From an uncultured Algibacter sp. (GTDB lineage Bacteria; Bacteroidota; Bacteroidia; Flavobacteriales; Flavobacteriaceae), in assembly GCA_937958265.1 (NCBI GenBank), contig CALGNX010000016.1, positions 33,264 through 97,263 of the forward strand: a stretch of 64,000 nt of DNA. The letters are read 5' to 3'. The notes under the pieces were generated by a model. It made no database searches. It saw nothing but the letters and a program-made list of their open reading frames with translations, and was not told the origin of the DNA. The position numbers were made by a program, and so were the translations under genes. Positions 29,052 to 37,753 of the stretch are shown piece after piece. Position 1 is the first letter of the stretch; each line of letters opens with the position of its first letter.

Positions 29052-29792
29052 CTACGTAAATATTAGTTTTGCACATGCAATTATTAACGTAAAGGCTAAA
29101 ATATAGCGCAGTTTTTCATTGTTAATTTTTTTACTGCCATAATAACCGCCAAGTAAACCGCCAACAATAGCTAAACCAACTAGTAAAAGTGATTCTGACT
29201 TCATGGTAATACCGCTCTGTATTTGCCCAAATAAACCAGCAATAGAATTTACCCAAATAAACAAAGCCGAAACTGCGGCTGCTTCTTTCATTTTACCCCA
29301 ATGCAGTAACAATATTATTGGTGTTAAAATAATACCACCTCCAATACCTATTAATCCCGAAAAAAAGCCAATAACAGCACCAGTAATTAAACCGTACCAA
29401 AGTTTTACAGGTCTAACAATAGTATTTTCTTTTCCAAAAATATTTAACATTTTTAAAATAGCAAAAACTAATAATACTGCTAGAATCTTTTTGTAAACAG
29501 ACGCATCAACTTCTAAGGTACCTCCAGCATAGGCCATAGGTATCGAAGTTATGGCAAAAACAGTAAATAGTTTTTTATTAAAATGCCCAGCTTTAAAATA
29601 ATATATAAACGAAATACCTGCTACAGCTATGTTTAACAGTAGGGCAGTGGATTTCATGTTTTCTGGCGCAAAGGAAAACAAAGCCATTAGGGCTAAATAG
29701 CCGCTAGCACCTCCATGTCCTACACTAGAATACAGAAAAGAAACTACAGGTAAAATAGTTAGAAATATATAGATGTTTTGTGTTTCTAGCAT
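29052..29792 (-). CDS. TauE/SafE-family anion permease
   Basis: 246 aa, multiple TM; VGHGGASGYLALMAL, GFFSGLIGIGGGIILTPIILL. Confidence 0.9.
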   Translation of the reverse strand: MLETQNIYIFLTILPVVSFLYSSVGHGGASGYLALMALFSFAPENMKSTALLLNIAVAGISFIYYFKAGHFNKKLFTVFAITSIPMAYAGGTLEVDASVYKKILAVLLVFAILKMLNIFGKENTIVRPVKLWYGLITGAVIGFFSGLIGIGGGIILTPIILLLHWGKMKEAAAVSALFIWVNSIAGLFGQIQSGITMKSESLLLVGLAIVGGLLGGYYGSKKINNEKLRYILAFTLIIACAKLIFT

Positions 29793-30131
29793 TTAAAGTT
29801 GTTCGACTTTTTTAAGTTCATTATCCAAAAATGCCCAGCAGTTCTTATTAATATCATCAAAAACCTTAACTAAATCCTTACCATAATCTGTTAATATAGC
29901 ACCACCGCCATTTTTACCACCTATGCTATTAATTGTAACTGGTTTTTTTGCAGATTTGTTTACAGAATCCAATAATTGCCATGCTTTCTTATAAGAAATA
30001 TTAATGGATTTTGCAGCTTTAGAAAGGGAGCCTGTTTTCTCAATAGCCTTTAACAGTAGTACACGACCTTCACCTAGCAGGACGTTATTATTACACTCTA
30101 TCCAAATTCTACTTTTAATTTTGTAATCCAT
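29793..30131 (-). CDS. ModE N-terminal-like winged-HTH regulator
   Basis: 112 aa; LLKAIEKTGSLSKAAKSINISYKKAWQLLDSVNKSAKKP...GGKNGGGAILTDYG. Confidence 0.88.
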   Translation of the reverse strand: MDYKIKSRIWIECNNNVLLGEGRVLLLKAIEKTGSLSKAAKSINISYKKAWQLLDSVNKSAKKPVTINSIGGKNGGGAILTDYGKDLVKVFDDINKNCWAFLDNELKKVEQL

Positions 30132-30136
30132 ATTTT

Positions 30137-31315
30137 TTAGATAGGTAATATGATAACTTCTAGAATATCATTTGCTTTAATAGTTGTTACTGCTTCGGGA
30201 GCAAATACTAATGCATTGGAGTGTGCAAATGTTTGTAACATGGATGAGTTTTGGCCTTCCAATATTTCTACAAGTCCATTATCGTAAATAGCTTTTAAAA
30301 ACTGTGGTCTGTCTCCTTTTTTATTAAAGCTAGAAACGGATTTTGCATTAGTTCTTTCCAGTTCCAAAATATCCCGATTCATCATTCCTTGTAAAGCTAT
30401 ATACACGTAAATATAAAAACAGGATAGGGCAGCAGCAGGATTTCCAGGTAAAGCAAAAATTTGAGTGTTATCTTTTTTGCCGTAAAATAAAGGTTTTCCT
30501 GGTTTTTGTTTTACTTTGTAAAAACACGTTTCTACCTGCAATTCAGTAAGAGCTTGTTCTACAAAATCGTAATCCCCAACCGAAATACCACCTGTAATTA
30601 AAACGAGATCGTTTTTAGATATGGCGGTACGTATGGTATTAATCGTTTTGCTGTACACATCTTCTACCTTATATAATGTAACATCGTAATATTTTAAATT
30701 ATAAAGCGCACTTAAAAGCATTTTGGAATTGCTCTCAAAAATTTTTCCATAAGGTAAATCGGTACCAGCTTCAACCAATTCATTACCTGTGCTAATAATC
30801 GCAATATTTGGTTTTTTAAAAACAGAAACCTCGGTAATACCTAAAGATATTAAATAGCCAATAGCGGCAGGAGTAAGTTTGCTTCCTTTGTTTAGTGCGG
30901 TATGTCCTTTTTTAACCTGTTCGCCCAACGGGCGTATATTTAGTTCCAAGCTAGCGTCTTGTTCCAAGGTAATGCTATTACCATCAGTTATTACTTTTTC
31001 CTGCATAACAACTGCATTTGCAGAGTCGGGAACAGGAGCCCCAGTAAAAATTCTAACTGCTTCTCCTTTTTCTAGCTTAAACTGTTGGCTATCTCCTGCT
31101 TTTATTTCGCCTATTAAGTTGTAAATTAAACTATCGTGCATATTAATAGCGTAACCATCCATAGCAGATTGCCTAAACGGAGGCATATTTATAGGCGATT
31201 TAATAGCTTCAAAAAGCAAGTATCCGCCAGCCTTTTCTACTTTTTTAGTAGTTGGTTTTAATAGTGGTTTAATATTGTTTTTTACGCTTTTAATAGCTTC
31301 AGCAATAGAAATCAT
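30137..31315 (-). CDS. moeA: Molybdopterin molybdotransferase MoeA
   Basis: 392 aa; MPPFRQSAMDGYA, GAPVPDSANAVVMQE, ITGGISVGDYDFV, ALPGNPAAALSCF. Confidence 0.96.
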   Translation of the reverse strand: MISIAEAIKSVKNNIKPLLKPTTKKVEKAGGYLLFEAIKSPINMPPFRQSAMDGYAINMHDSLIYNLIGEIKAGDSQQFKLEKGEAVRIFTGAPVPDSANAVVMQEKVITDGNSITLEQDASLELNIRPLGEQVKKGHTALNKGSKLTPAAIGYLISLGITEVSVFKKPNIAIISTGNELVEAGTDLPYGKIFESNSKMLLSALYNLKYYDVTLYKVEDVYSKTINTIRTAISKNDLVLITGGISVGDYDFVEQALTELQVETCFYKVKQKPGKPLFYGKKDNTQIFALPGNPAAALSCFYIYVYIALQGMMNRDILELERTNAKSVSSFNKKGDRPQFLKAIYDNGLVEILEGQNSSMLQTFAHSNALVFAPEAVTTIKANDILEVIILPI

Positions 31316-31508
31316 AAATTATTTCGTTGTGTTTAAACAAATATAACGGTATTTAATATTTTACGACTTAAAAATAAGATTGTAATATGTTAAATATAAA
31401 TGCACTAAAAAAATCGACTTTAATCTAAGATTTTTTAAATTTAAGCATCTGTTTATTGAAAGACTCAAAAAAATGTAATTACAAGTACTTAAATTAAGTA
31501 GTATTACT

Positions 31509-31516
31509 TAATTTTG
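31509..31516 (+). promoter_or_regulatory. -7 box (TAATTTTG) of the Crp/Fnr gene
   Basis: Exact TAnnTTTG match 18 nt before the ATG; the -33 position is occupied by the dyad TACTTAAATTAAGTA (31486-31500). Confidence 0.45.
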
Positions 31517-31533
31517 GGTAAACTCATTTATTA

Positions 31534-32283
31534 ATGCATCTATCTTCCTTAAATAATATGTTTACAGATAAGCTACAAGAGAGAACAGCATGCAATAATT
31601 GTAACACTAAAAATTGCCTTGTCCATAGTCATTACGATGTGTTATTTACTTCAGTAAGTTTACAAGGTAAAGCTATTATAAAATGTAAAAAAGGACAGCA
31701 ATTTATTATGGAAGGCGCTCCAGTTAATGGTTTGTTTTTTATTAAGACTGGCACCGTAAAAGTATTTAGAACCGGTATTAATGGTCGTGAACAAATTGTG
31801 CGTTTTGCAAAATCGTGCGAAATTATAGGGCACCGTGGCTTTGGTACACAGGAATATTATTCTATTGGTGCTATTGCTCTACAAGATGCCGAATTATTCT
31901 ATTTTTCTAAGGAATATTTGCAAGATGCGTTAATGGCAAATCCGAAATTTGCTTATGATATGATGTTGTTTTATGCCAATGAACTTAATCGAAGCGAAAA
32001 CAAGGTGAAAACAATTTCGCAAATGACGGTGCGCGAACGTGTTATTGATACCTTGTTATATATTCATCGAAAATTTGGAGACCTGAACGGTTTTATAAAT
32101 TTACCATTAAGTAGAAAAGAGTACGCAGATTATGCCGGCACAACCGAGGAGCAAGTAATCCGTGTGTTTTCTCTTTTGAAAAAAGAAGAACTAATACGCA
32201 CTAAGGGTAAAAAGGTTAATATTGTAAGTATTCTGAAATTAAAAAATGAAATAAGTGAACATAATTATTTTTTAGATAGTTAA
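31534..32283 (+). CDS. Crp/Fnr-family transcriptional regulator with N-terminal CX2CX4C motif
   Basis: 249 aa; ACNNCNTKNC near N-terminus, cNMP-binding fold, HTH RKEYADYAGTTEEQVIRVFSLLKKEELI. Confidence 0.9.
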   Translation: MHLSSLNNMFTDKLQERTACNNCNTKNCLVHSHYDVLFTSVSLQGKAIIKCKKGQQFIMEGAPVNGLFFIKTGTVKVFRTGINGREQIVRFAKSCEIIGHRGFGTQEYYSIGAIALQDAELFYFSKEYLQDALMANPKFAYDMMLFYANELNRSENKVKTISQMTVRERVIDTLLYIHRKFGDLNGFINLPLSRKEYADYAGTTEEQVIRVFSLLKKEELIRTKGKKVNIVSILKLKNEISEHNYFLDS

Positions 32284-32299
32284 TTTGTACACGTTATTT

Positions 32300-32462
32300 T
32301 TTGGGCGTTACCCCGAAAAGGGGTCAGACTTTCCATTCCCAATCTTTTTAAAACAGCCAATCTTAAAGTTTTTTTTATTTAAATAAATTGTTTTTGTAAC
32401 CTGTAATAAGTAGCAGGTTTACTTGGGTTTAAAAAAGGATTTCCACTTCAATTCTTAACGCA
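32300..32462. repeat. Dispersed palindrome-bounded repeat, copy B (degenerate, expanded centre)
   Basis: Left end TTTGGGCGTTACCCCGAAAAGGGGTCAGACTTTCCATTCCC; right end GGATTTCCACTTCAATTCTTAACGCA resembles the right end of copy E. Confidence 0.6.
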
Positions 32463-33055
32463 TAGTTCTGCTAAAGGTTTTCATTAATTATGAGTTGTAT
32501 TTTTATTTTAAGATATAATTTTTTAATACTCCCACTTTTTTAATATTAAACATAACTAATTATCAAGTAATACAACAGTGTTTTTTTTGTAAGAGAAGAC
32601 CCTTTGTGTAAATCACTACGCTTAATTTTATTTATACCTTATAAATTGAACTTACAAATTATTGTAATTTCATATTACACAGCAAACCCGCGAATGCTAT
32701 AAAAGCGATAACATATTTTTTTAAAGCCCCCATTTACCAATAGCTGCAATAATATGGTACAATACATAAAATACTCAGTATATGAGTTGTGGAAAAAGTA
32801 ATTGGCTTAAATTAAGTAACGTTTTGTTTTAAATGGCACGGATTACAAATGCCAATAAATAGAACATTAAAACACATATTAAGTATTTTAACATAAATAC
32901 GTATTCATGTTAACAGCTAAGGGGCTTACGTATTTTTGGTTAAAATACTATGTTTCAGTTTTTTATATTAAAAACATGTTTTTTGATAGTTTTTTATATG
33001 TTTAAAAAGATGTTTTAACATGTTTATTATCATAAAATAAAACAAGTCCTACTTA

Positions 33056-33063
33056 TATATTTG
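33056..33063 (+). promoter_or_regulatory. -7 box (TATATTTG) upstream of nrtA-like gene
   Basis: Exact TAnnTTTG 45 nt upstream of the ATG, followed by a perfect palindrome TAAGTATTAATACTTA (33071-33086). Confidence 0.55.
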
Positions 33064-33107
33064 CATCATATAAGTATTAATACTTAGTTTAATTAAAAAA
33101 TAAACAG

Positions 33108-34502
33108 ATGAAACCCTTACTTAAAAAAACAACTTGGATTTTACCGGTCGCAGCATTATTATTTGCATGCGGTGGTAAGGAGAAGAAAAATACAACAATT
33201 GAGGTTGTTGAAACGGAAACTTCAAAAACTATAAGCTTAGATATTGAAAAGCCGCAATTAACTTTCGGTTTTATAAAATTGACAGACATGGCGCCATTGG
33301 CCATAGCTAAGGAAAAGGGCTTTTTTGAAGATGAAGGTTTATTTGTTTCTGTTGAAGCGCAATCTAATTGGAAAAATGTATTAGACCGTGTTATTGATGG
33401 GCAGCTAGACGGCTCGCACATGCTAGCAGGGCAACCTATTGCTGCAGGTGCAGGTTTTGGTCGTCAGGCTAAATTAGTAACTGCTTTTTCAATGGATTTA
33501 AACGGAAACGGCATTACTGTATCGAACGATGTTTGGTCTAAAATGAAGCCTAATGTTCCTAAAGATGAAAACGGAAAAACAATTCATCCTATAAAAGCAG
33601 AAGCTTTAAAGCCTGTTATTAAAGAATACAAGACAAATGGTAAAGCCTTTAAAATGGGTATGGTGTTTCCTGTCTCTACACACAACTACGAGATTAGATA
33701 TTGGCTTGCTGCAGCAGGTATACACCCGGGCATGTACACGGCCGATAACGTACAAGGACAAATTGATGCCGAAGTTTTACTATCTGTTACACCGCCACCA
33801 CAAATGCCAGCAACTTTAGAAGCAGGTACTATTTTTGGGTATTGTGTTGGAGAGCCTTGGAATCAACAAGCAGTTTTTAAAGGTATTGGTGTACCAGTTG
33901 TAACAAATTATGATATTTGGAAAAACAACCCAGAAAAGGTGTTTGTGATGACAGAAAAATTTATTGAAGACAACCCAAATACTGCTATTGCCGTAACGAA
34001 AGCATTAATTAGAGCAGGGAAATGGCTAGATGAGCCGAGTAACAGAGAGGAAGCTGTTAAAATTCTAGCGATGTCACAATATGTGGGCGCTCCAGTAGAA
34101 GTATTAGCAAATTCCATGACAGGTACTTTTGAGTTTGAAAAAGGTGATAAGCGTGAGATGTCCGATTTTAATGTGTTTTATAAATACAATGCAACATATC
34201 CTTTTTACTCAGACGGTATTTGGTTTTTAACGCAAATGCGAAGATGGGGACAAATTCCTGAAGCTAAAGCTGCAGATTGGTACGCGAATACTATTAAGGA
34301 TATCTATAGACCAGATATATGGACAAAAGCAGCTAAATTATTGGTAAAAGAAGGTTATATACCTGAAGCTGATATTCCAAATACCGATGGCTACAAACCA
34401 GCAACAACCGATTTTATTGATGGCACATCCTATGATGCTAAAGACCCTATTGCTTATATAAATAGTTTTAAAATAGGAAACAAAGATAAAGCTGTACAAT
34501 AA
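33108..34502 (+). CDS. Nitrate/nitrite-type ABC transporter substrate-binding lipoprotein (NrtA-like)
   Basis: 464 aa; lipobox ALLFACGG, CmpA/NrtA-like fold ([28 protein letters not shown]...[13 protein letters not shown]). Confidence 0.88.
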   Translation: MKPLLKKTTWILPVAALLFACGGKEKKNTTIEVVETETSKTISLDIEKPQLTFGFIKLTDMAPLAIAKEKGFFEDEGLFVSVEAQSNWKNVLDRVIDGQLDGSHMLAGQPIAAGAGFGRQAKLVTAFSMDLNGNGITVSNDVWSKMKPNVPKDENGKTIHPIKAEALKPVIKEYKTNGKAFKMGMVFPVSTHNYEIRYWLAAAGIHPGMYTADNVQGQIDAEVLLSVTPPPQMPATLEAGTIFGYCVGEPWNQQAVFKGIGVPVVTNYDIWKNNPEKVFVMTEKFIEDNPNTAIAVTKALIRAGKWLDEPSNREEAVKILAMSQYVGAPVEVLANSMTGTFEFEKGDKREMSDFNVFYKYNATYPFYSDGIWFLTQMRRWGQIPEAKAADWYANTIKDIYRPDIWTKAAKLLVKEGYIPEADIPNTDGYKPATTDFIDGTSYDAKDPIAYINSFKIGNKDKAVQ

Positions 34503-34518
34503 AACAAAAATTACACAG

Positions 34519-34551
34519 GCCATACGCCTCACGAAAGTGGGGCCATGTGGC
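34519..34551 (+). promoter_or_regulatory. Intercistronic hairpin with GAAA tetraloop between nrtA-like and nrtB-like genes
   Basis: GCCATAcGCCTCAC-GAAA-GTGGGGCcaTGTGGC: 7 bp + 6 bp helices (including GU pairs) separated by a 1x2 internal loop. Confidence 0.55.
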
Positions 34552-34580
34552 TAAACTAATATTATTAAAACAAAGCACTG

Positions 34581-35687
34581 ATGAAGCAAAGTTTAACATT
34601 AGGAAAAGTAGCCAACTTTATAGGTTTGGGGTTTTTAGGTAGCCTTAAAGATTTGTTTACAGGAAATCTAAATAAAGAGGAATTTAAAAGTTTTTTAAGA
34701 AAAACGCTTGTACCACTCCTTTCAATTTTATTATTTATTGGTTTATGGCATTTAGGCGCAAAATCGTTATACAATATTGAGGCGAATTTTAAAATTGAAA
34801 AAGCTTTGAATGATCAAGGTCCTGAGGCTGCCGAGGCTTTAAAAGCGTGTATAGAGGCTGGTACATCAAGTTGTCAACCTAACACGTTACCATCACCAAG
34901 TCAGGTTTGGGATTCGTATAAATCGTTATTACGAGACCATAATATTATAGCCGCTGATAAAGCTAGTTTTATTGAGAAAACGGCGGCATTAAATGAAAAA
35001 CGTTTGGCTGCAGGAAAGGACGCCATTACTTACACAGGGCGCCCATCGTTTGTAGATCAGATTTTTAGAAGTTTAAAAACAGTTTTCGCAGGTTTTTTAT
35101 TGGCCTTATTTATTGCGGTGCCTTTAGGGATTTTTATCGGATTGAGTCCGACTTTAAAAAGTTCATTCAATTGGTTCATTCAAATATTTAAACCAGTATC
35201 ACCCGTAGTTTGGTATTTGTTGGTTTTTATGATTGTAAAAACATTATTGATAGATTCCAATGAGGACAGTTCGTTTACTATCTCATTTATTAGTGTTGGT
35301 TTTTGTTCCATGTGGGCTACTTTAGTGAATACGGCTATGGGTGTATCATCGGTTGATAAGGATTATATAAATGTTGCTAAGGTGTTAAAGCTTGGTAATT
35401 TTCAGAAGATTTTTAAAGTGGTTTTACCATCGTCTTTACCTTTAATTTTTACGGGCTTAAAAATAACGCTTTCTGTGGCTTGGATGGTTTTAATTGCTAT
35501 TGAATTGCTGGCGCAGAGTCCTGGTTTGGGTTTGTTTGTTTGGGAGGAATTTCAAAATGGTGCTAACGATTCCAACGCTAAAATAATTGTAGCCATGTTT
35601 GTAATTGGCATTATTGGTTTCTTGCTAGATCGATTAATGTTAACGATACAGAACTGGGTGAGTTTTGATAAAACAGATGCTATTTAA
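34581..35687 (+). CDS. ABC transporter permease (NrtB/SsuC-like)
   Basis: 368 aa; SLKTVFAGFLLALFIAVPLGIFIGLSPTLKSSFN, DKDYINVAKVLKLGNFQKIFKVVLPSSLPLIFTGLKITLSVAWMVLIAIELLA. Confidence 0.9.
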   Translation: MKQSLTLGKVANFIGLGFLGSLKDLFTGNLNKEEFKSFLRKTLVPLLSILLFIGLWHLGAKSLYNIEANFKIEKALNDQGPEAAEALKACIEAGTSSCQPNTLPSPSQVWDSYKSLLRDHNIIAADKASFIEKTAALNEKRLAAGKDAITYTGRPSFVDQIFRSLKTVFAGFLLALFIAVPLGIFIGLSPTLKSSFNWFIQIFKPVSPVVWYLLVFMIVKTLLIDSNEDSSFTISFISVGFCSMWATLVNTAMGVSSVDKDYINVAKVLKLGNFQKIFKVVLPSSLPLIFTGLKITLSVAWMVLIAIELLAQSPGLGLFVWEEFQNGANDSNAKIIVAMFVIGIIGFLLDRLMLTIQNWVSFDKTDAI

Positions 35688-35800
35688 TTGAGTTAGTTGT
35701 GCGCATTTGCAAGCGTGTTTTGAGCATAATAATTGATGAAAAAATTAGTACCTACAAAAAAAACTGTGAAAAATATATGGTAATTGAATTAGTCTGCCTT

Positions 35801-35892
35801 GCGTTAGGGATTGCAGTGGAAATCCCGCAGCCCGACGTAAGGAGGTGCGAGGACTTGGAACGTAAAGCCCGACCCTTGTGGTAACGCCCAAA
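35801..35892. repeat. Dispersed palindrome-bounded repeat, copy C (inverted orientation)
   Basis: GCGTTAGGGATTGCAGTGGAAATCCCGCAGCCCGACGTAAGGAGGTGCGAGGACTTGGAACGTAAAGCCCGACCCTTGTGGTAACGCCCAAA. Confidence 0.88.
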
Positions 35893-35986
35893 TAAAAATA
35901 GAGTTAAATGGTTTAAATGTTAATTTACACAACCATTAATAATGGTTTTAGTAATTTAATTAGTAAACGGATATATAGAAATAAGG

Positions 35987-36835
35987 ATGGCATATTTAGA
36001 ATTAAATAATATATATAAAGCTTACGGGCAAGGCGGTAACGAAACCGAAGTGCTATCGAACATTAACTTGTCTATAGAGGAAGGTGAATTTGTAGCTATT
36101 GTGGGTTTTACGGGTAGCGGAAAAACGACTTTAGTAAATTTGATTAATGGTTTAATCGAGCCTACTAAAGGCGAAGTTTTGTTTAAAGGTGAGCCTGTAC
36201 AGGGTACGAGCCACGAGCGTGGTGTTATTTTTCAAAATTACTCGCTACTACCTTGGCTAACGGTTGGGCAGAATGTTTTTATGGCGGTAAAGGAAGCGTT
36301 TCCTAAAAAGAGTAAGGCAGATTTAAATGCTATAGTTGCTAATTATGTAGAGATGGTAAGTTTAACACCTGCTATTAATAAGCGTCCTAAAGAATTATCT
36401 GGCGGCATGCGTCAGCGTGTTGCTGTGGCTAGAGCTTTAGCTATGAAACCTGAAATGATTATTATGGACGAGCCACTTGGTGCTCTAGATGCTTTAACAC
36501 GCGGAAATTTACAGGATGAAATTTTAAATATTTGGGGAAAAGATAAGCGTACAGCTTTATTGATTACAAACGATGTGGACGAGGGTATTTATATGGCAGA
36601 TCGCATTATACCTTTACGACCAGGACCGAACGCTACTTTGGGCCCTGAATTTAAGATTGATTTAGAGCGCCCACGAGATAAAACAGAAATGAATGATAAC
36701 CCAAACTTTAAAAAAACTAGAAATGCTATTATTGAGTATTTAATGGATATTGGTAACGAACGGAAATCTGAGGTTAGCAAATCATATATATTACCAGATT
36801 TAACACCAAAGGATTTTGTAAACAGATTTAAATAA
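35987..36835 (+). CDS. ABC transporter ATPase (NrtC/NrtD-like), H-loop His replaced by Asn
   Basis: 282 aa; Walker [11 protein letters not shown], signature LSGGMRQR, Walker [30 protein letters not shown]. Confidence 0.92.
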   Translation: MAYLELNNIYKAYGQGGNETEVLSNINLSIEEGEFVAIVGFTGSGKTTLVNLINGLIEPTKGEVLFKGEPVQGTSHERGVIFQNYSLLPWLTVGQNVFMAVKEAFPKKSKADLNAIVANYVEMVSLTPAINKRPKELSGGMRQRVAVARALAMKPEMIIMDEPLGALDALTRGNLQDEILNIWGKDKRTALLITNDVDEGIYMADRIIPLRPGPNATLGPEFKIDLERPRDKTEMNDNPNFKKTRNAIIEYLMDIGNERKSEVSKSYILPDLTPKDFVNRFK

Positions 36836-36843
36836 GGGAAAGA

Positions 36844-37674
36844 ATGAGTACTAAAACTGAGAATATAAATACAGGAGCGGTTTTGAATAATATTCGTTTT
36901 CCTTCAAACGATGTTATGTTGGATTTAAACAACTTGAAAAAAGTATATCCAACGCCAAAAGGAGATTATGTGGTTTTAGAAGATTTAAACCTGCAAATAC
37001 GTAAGGAGGAGTTTGTTACTATTATTGGACACTCGGGCTGCGGAAAGACAACTATGCTTAGCATGATTGCAGGCCTAAATCCTATTTCTGGTGGTAATAT
37101 ATCTGTATTGGGCAAACATATTAAAGGACCAGGACCGGATAGAGGAGTTATATTTCAATCGCCAAGTTTAATGCCTTGGATGACGTCCTTACAGAATGTT
37201 ATGCTGGGCGTAAACCAAGTGTTTCCAGATGCAACTAAAACACAGCGTAATGATATTGCAAAATACTACCTGCAAAAAGTAGGCATGGAAGATGCTTTTA
37301 ATAAACGTGCTTCTGAGTTATCTCAAGGTATGCAACAGCGTGTTGGTATAGCAAGGGCTTTCGCTATAAAACCTAAAGTATTGTTATTGGACGAGCCTTT
37401 TGGTATGCTCGATTCCTTAACTAGAGGCGAGCTTCAGGATATACTTATTGAAATCTGGAATAAAGAAAAAATTACAGCTGTTATGATTACACACGATGTT
37501 GATGAAGCTATTTTTTTAGCAGACCGGGTAGTTATGATGACTAGTGGACCTAAAGCTAAAATTGGCGATATTTTAAATATTGATTTTAAAAGACCTAGAA
37601 CAAGAAAATCGGTTCTGGAGCATAACGATTACTATGCATACAGAAAACATTTAATAGATTTTTTAGAACATTAA
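36844..37674 (+). CDS. ABC transporter ATPase (NrtD-like)
   Basis: 276 aa; GHSGCGKTTMLS, LSQGMQQRVGIARAFA, VLLLDEPFGMLD, VMITHDVDEAIFLADRVVMMTSGP. Confidence 0.93.
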   Translation: MSTKTENINTGAVLNNIRFPSNDVMLDLNNLKKVYPTPKGDYVVLEDLNLQIRKEEFVTIIGHSGCGKTTMLSMIAGLNPISGGNISVLGKHIKGPGPDRGVIFQSPSLMPWMTSLQNVMLGVNQVFPDATKTQRNDIAKYYLQKVGMEDAFNKRASELSQGMQQRVGIARAFAIKPKVLLLDEPFGMLDSLTRGELQDILIEIWNKEKITAVMITHDVDEAIFLADRVVMMTSGPKAKIGDILNIDFKRPRTRKSVLEHNDYYAYRKHLIDFLEH

Positions 37675-37753
37675 ATAGTGATATCGTATTTTAGAAAAAT
37701 AGAATGCAAAAATAAAAAAATTACAAAACCTATTAATATTAACTAACCTAATT

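Noticed and set aside
32831-32858. TGGCACGGATTACAAATGCCA hairpin in the long crp-nrtA intergenic region, possible IS/REP remnant
   Set aside because: Only 5-bp arms and a single copy seen; resemblance to flavobacterial IS ends is from memory and too weak to call.
33089-33421. 110-aa minus-strand ORF opposite the substrate-binding protein gene
   Set aside because: Antisense to a well-supported CDS with a lipobox and conserved fold; shadow ORF.
35699-35884. ORF of 61 aa (MRICKRVL...LERKARPLW)
   Set aside because: Its 3' half is translated repeat copy C; no domain and no promoter, so best explained by the repeat.
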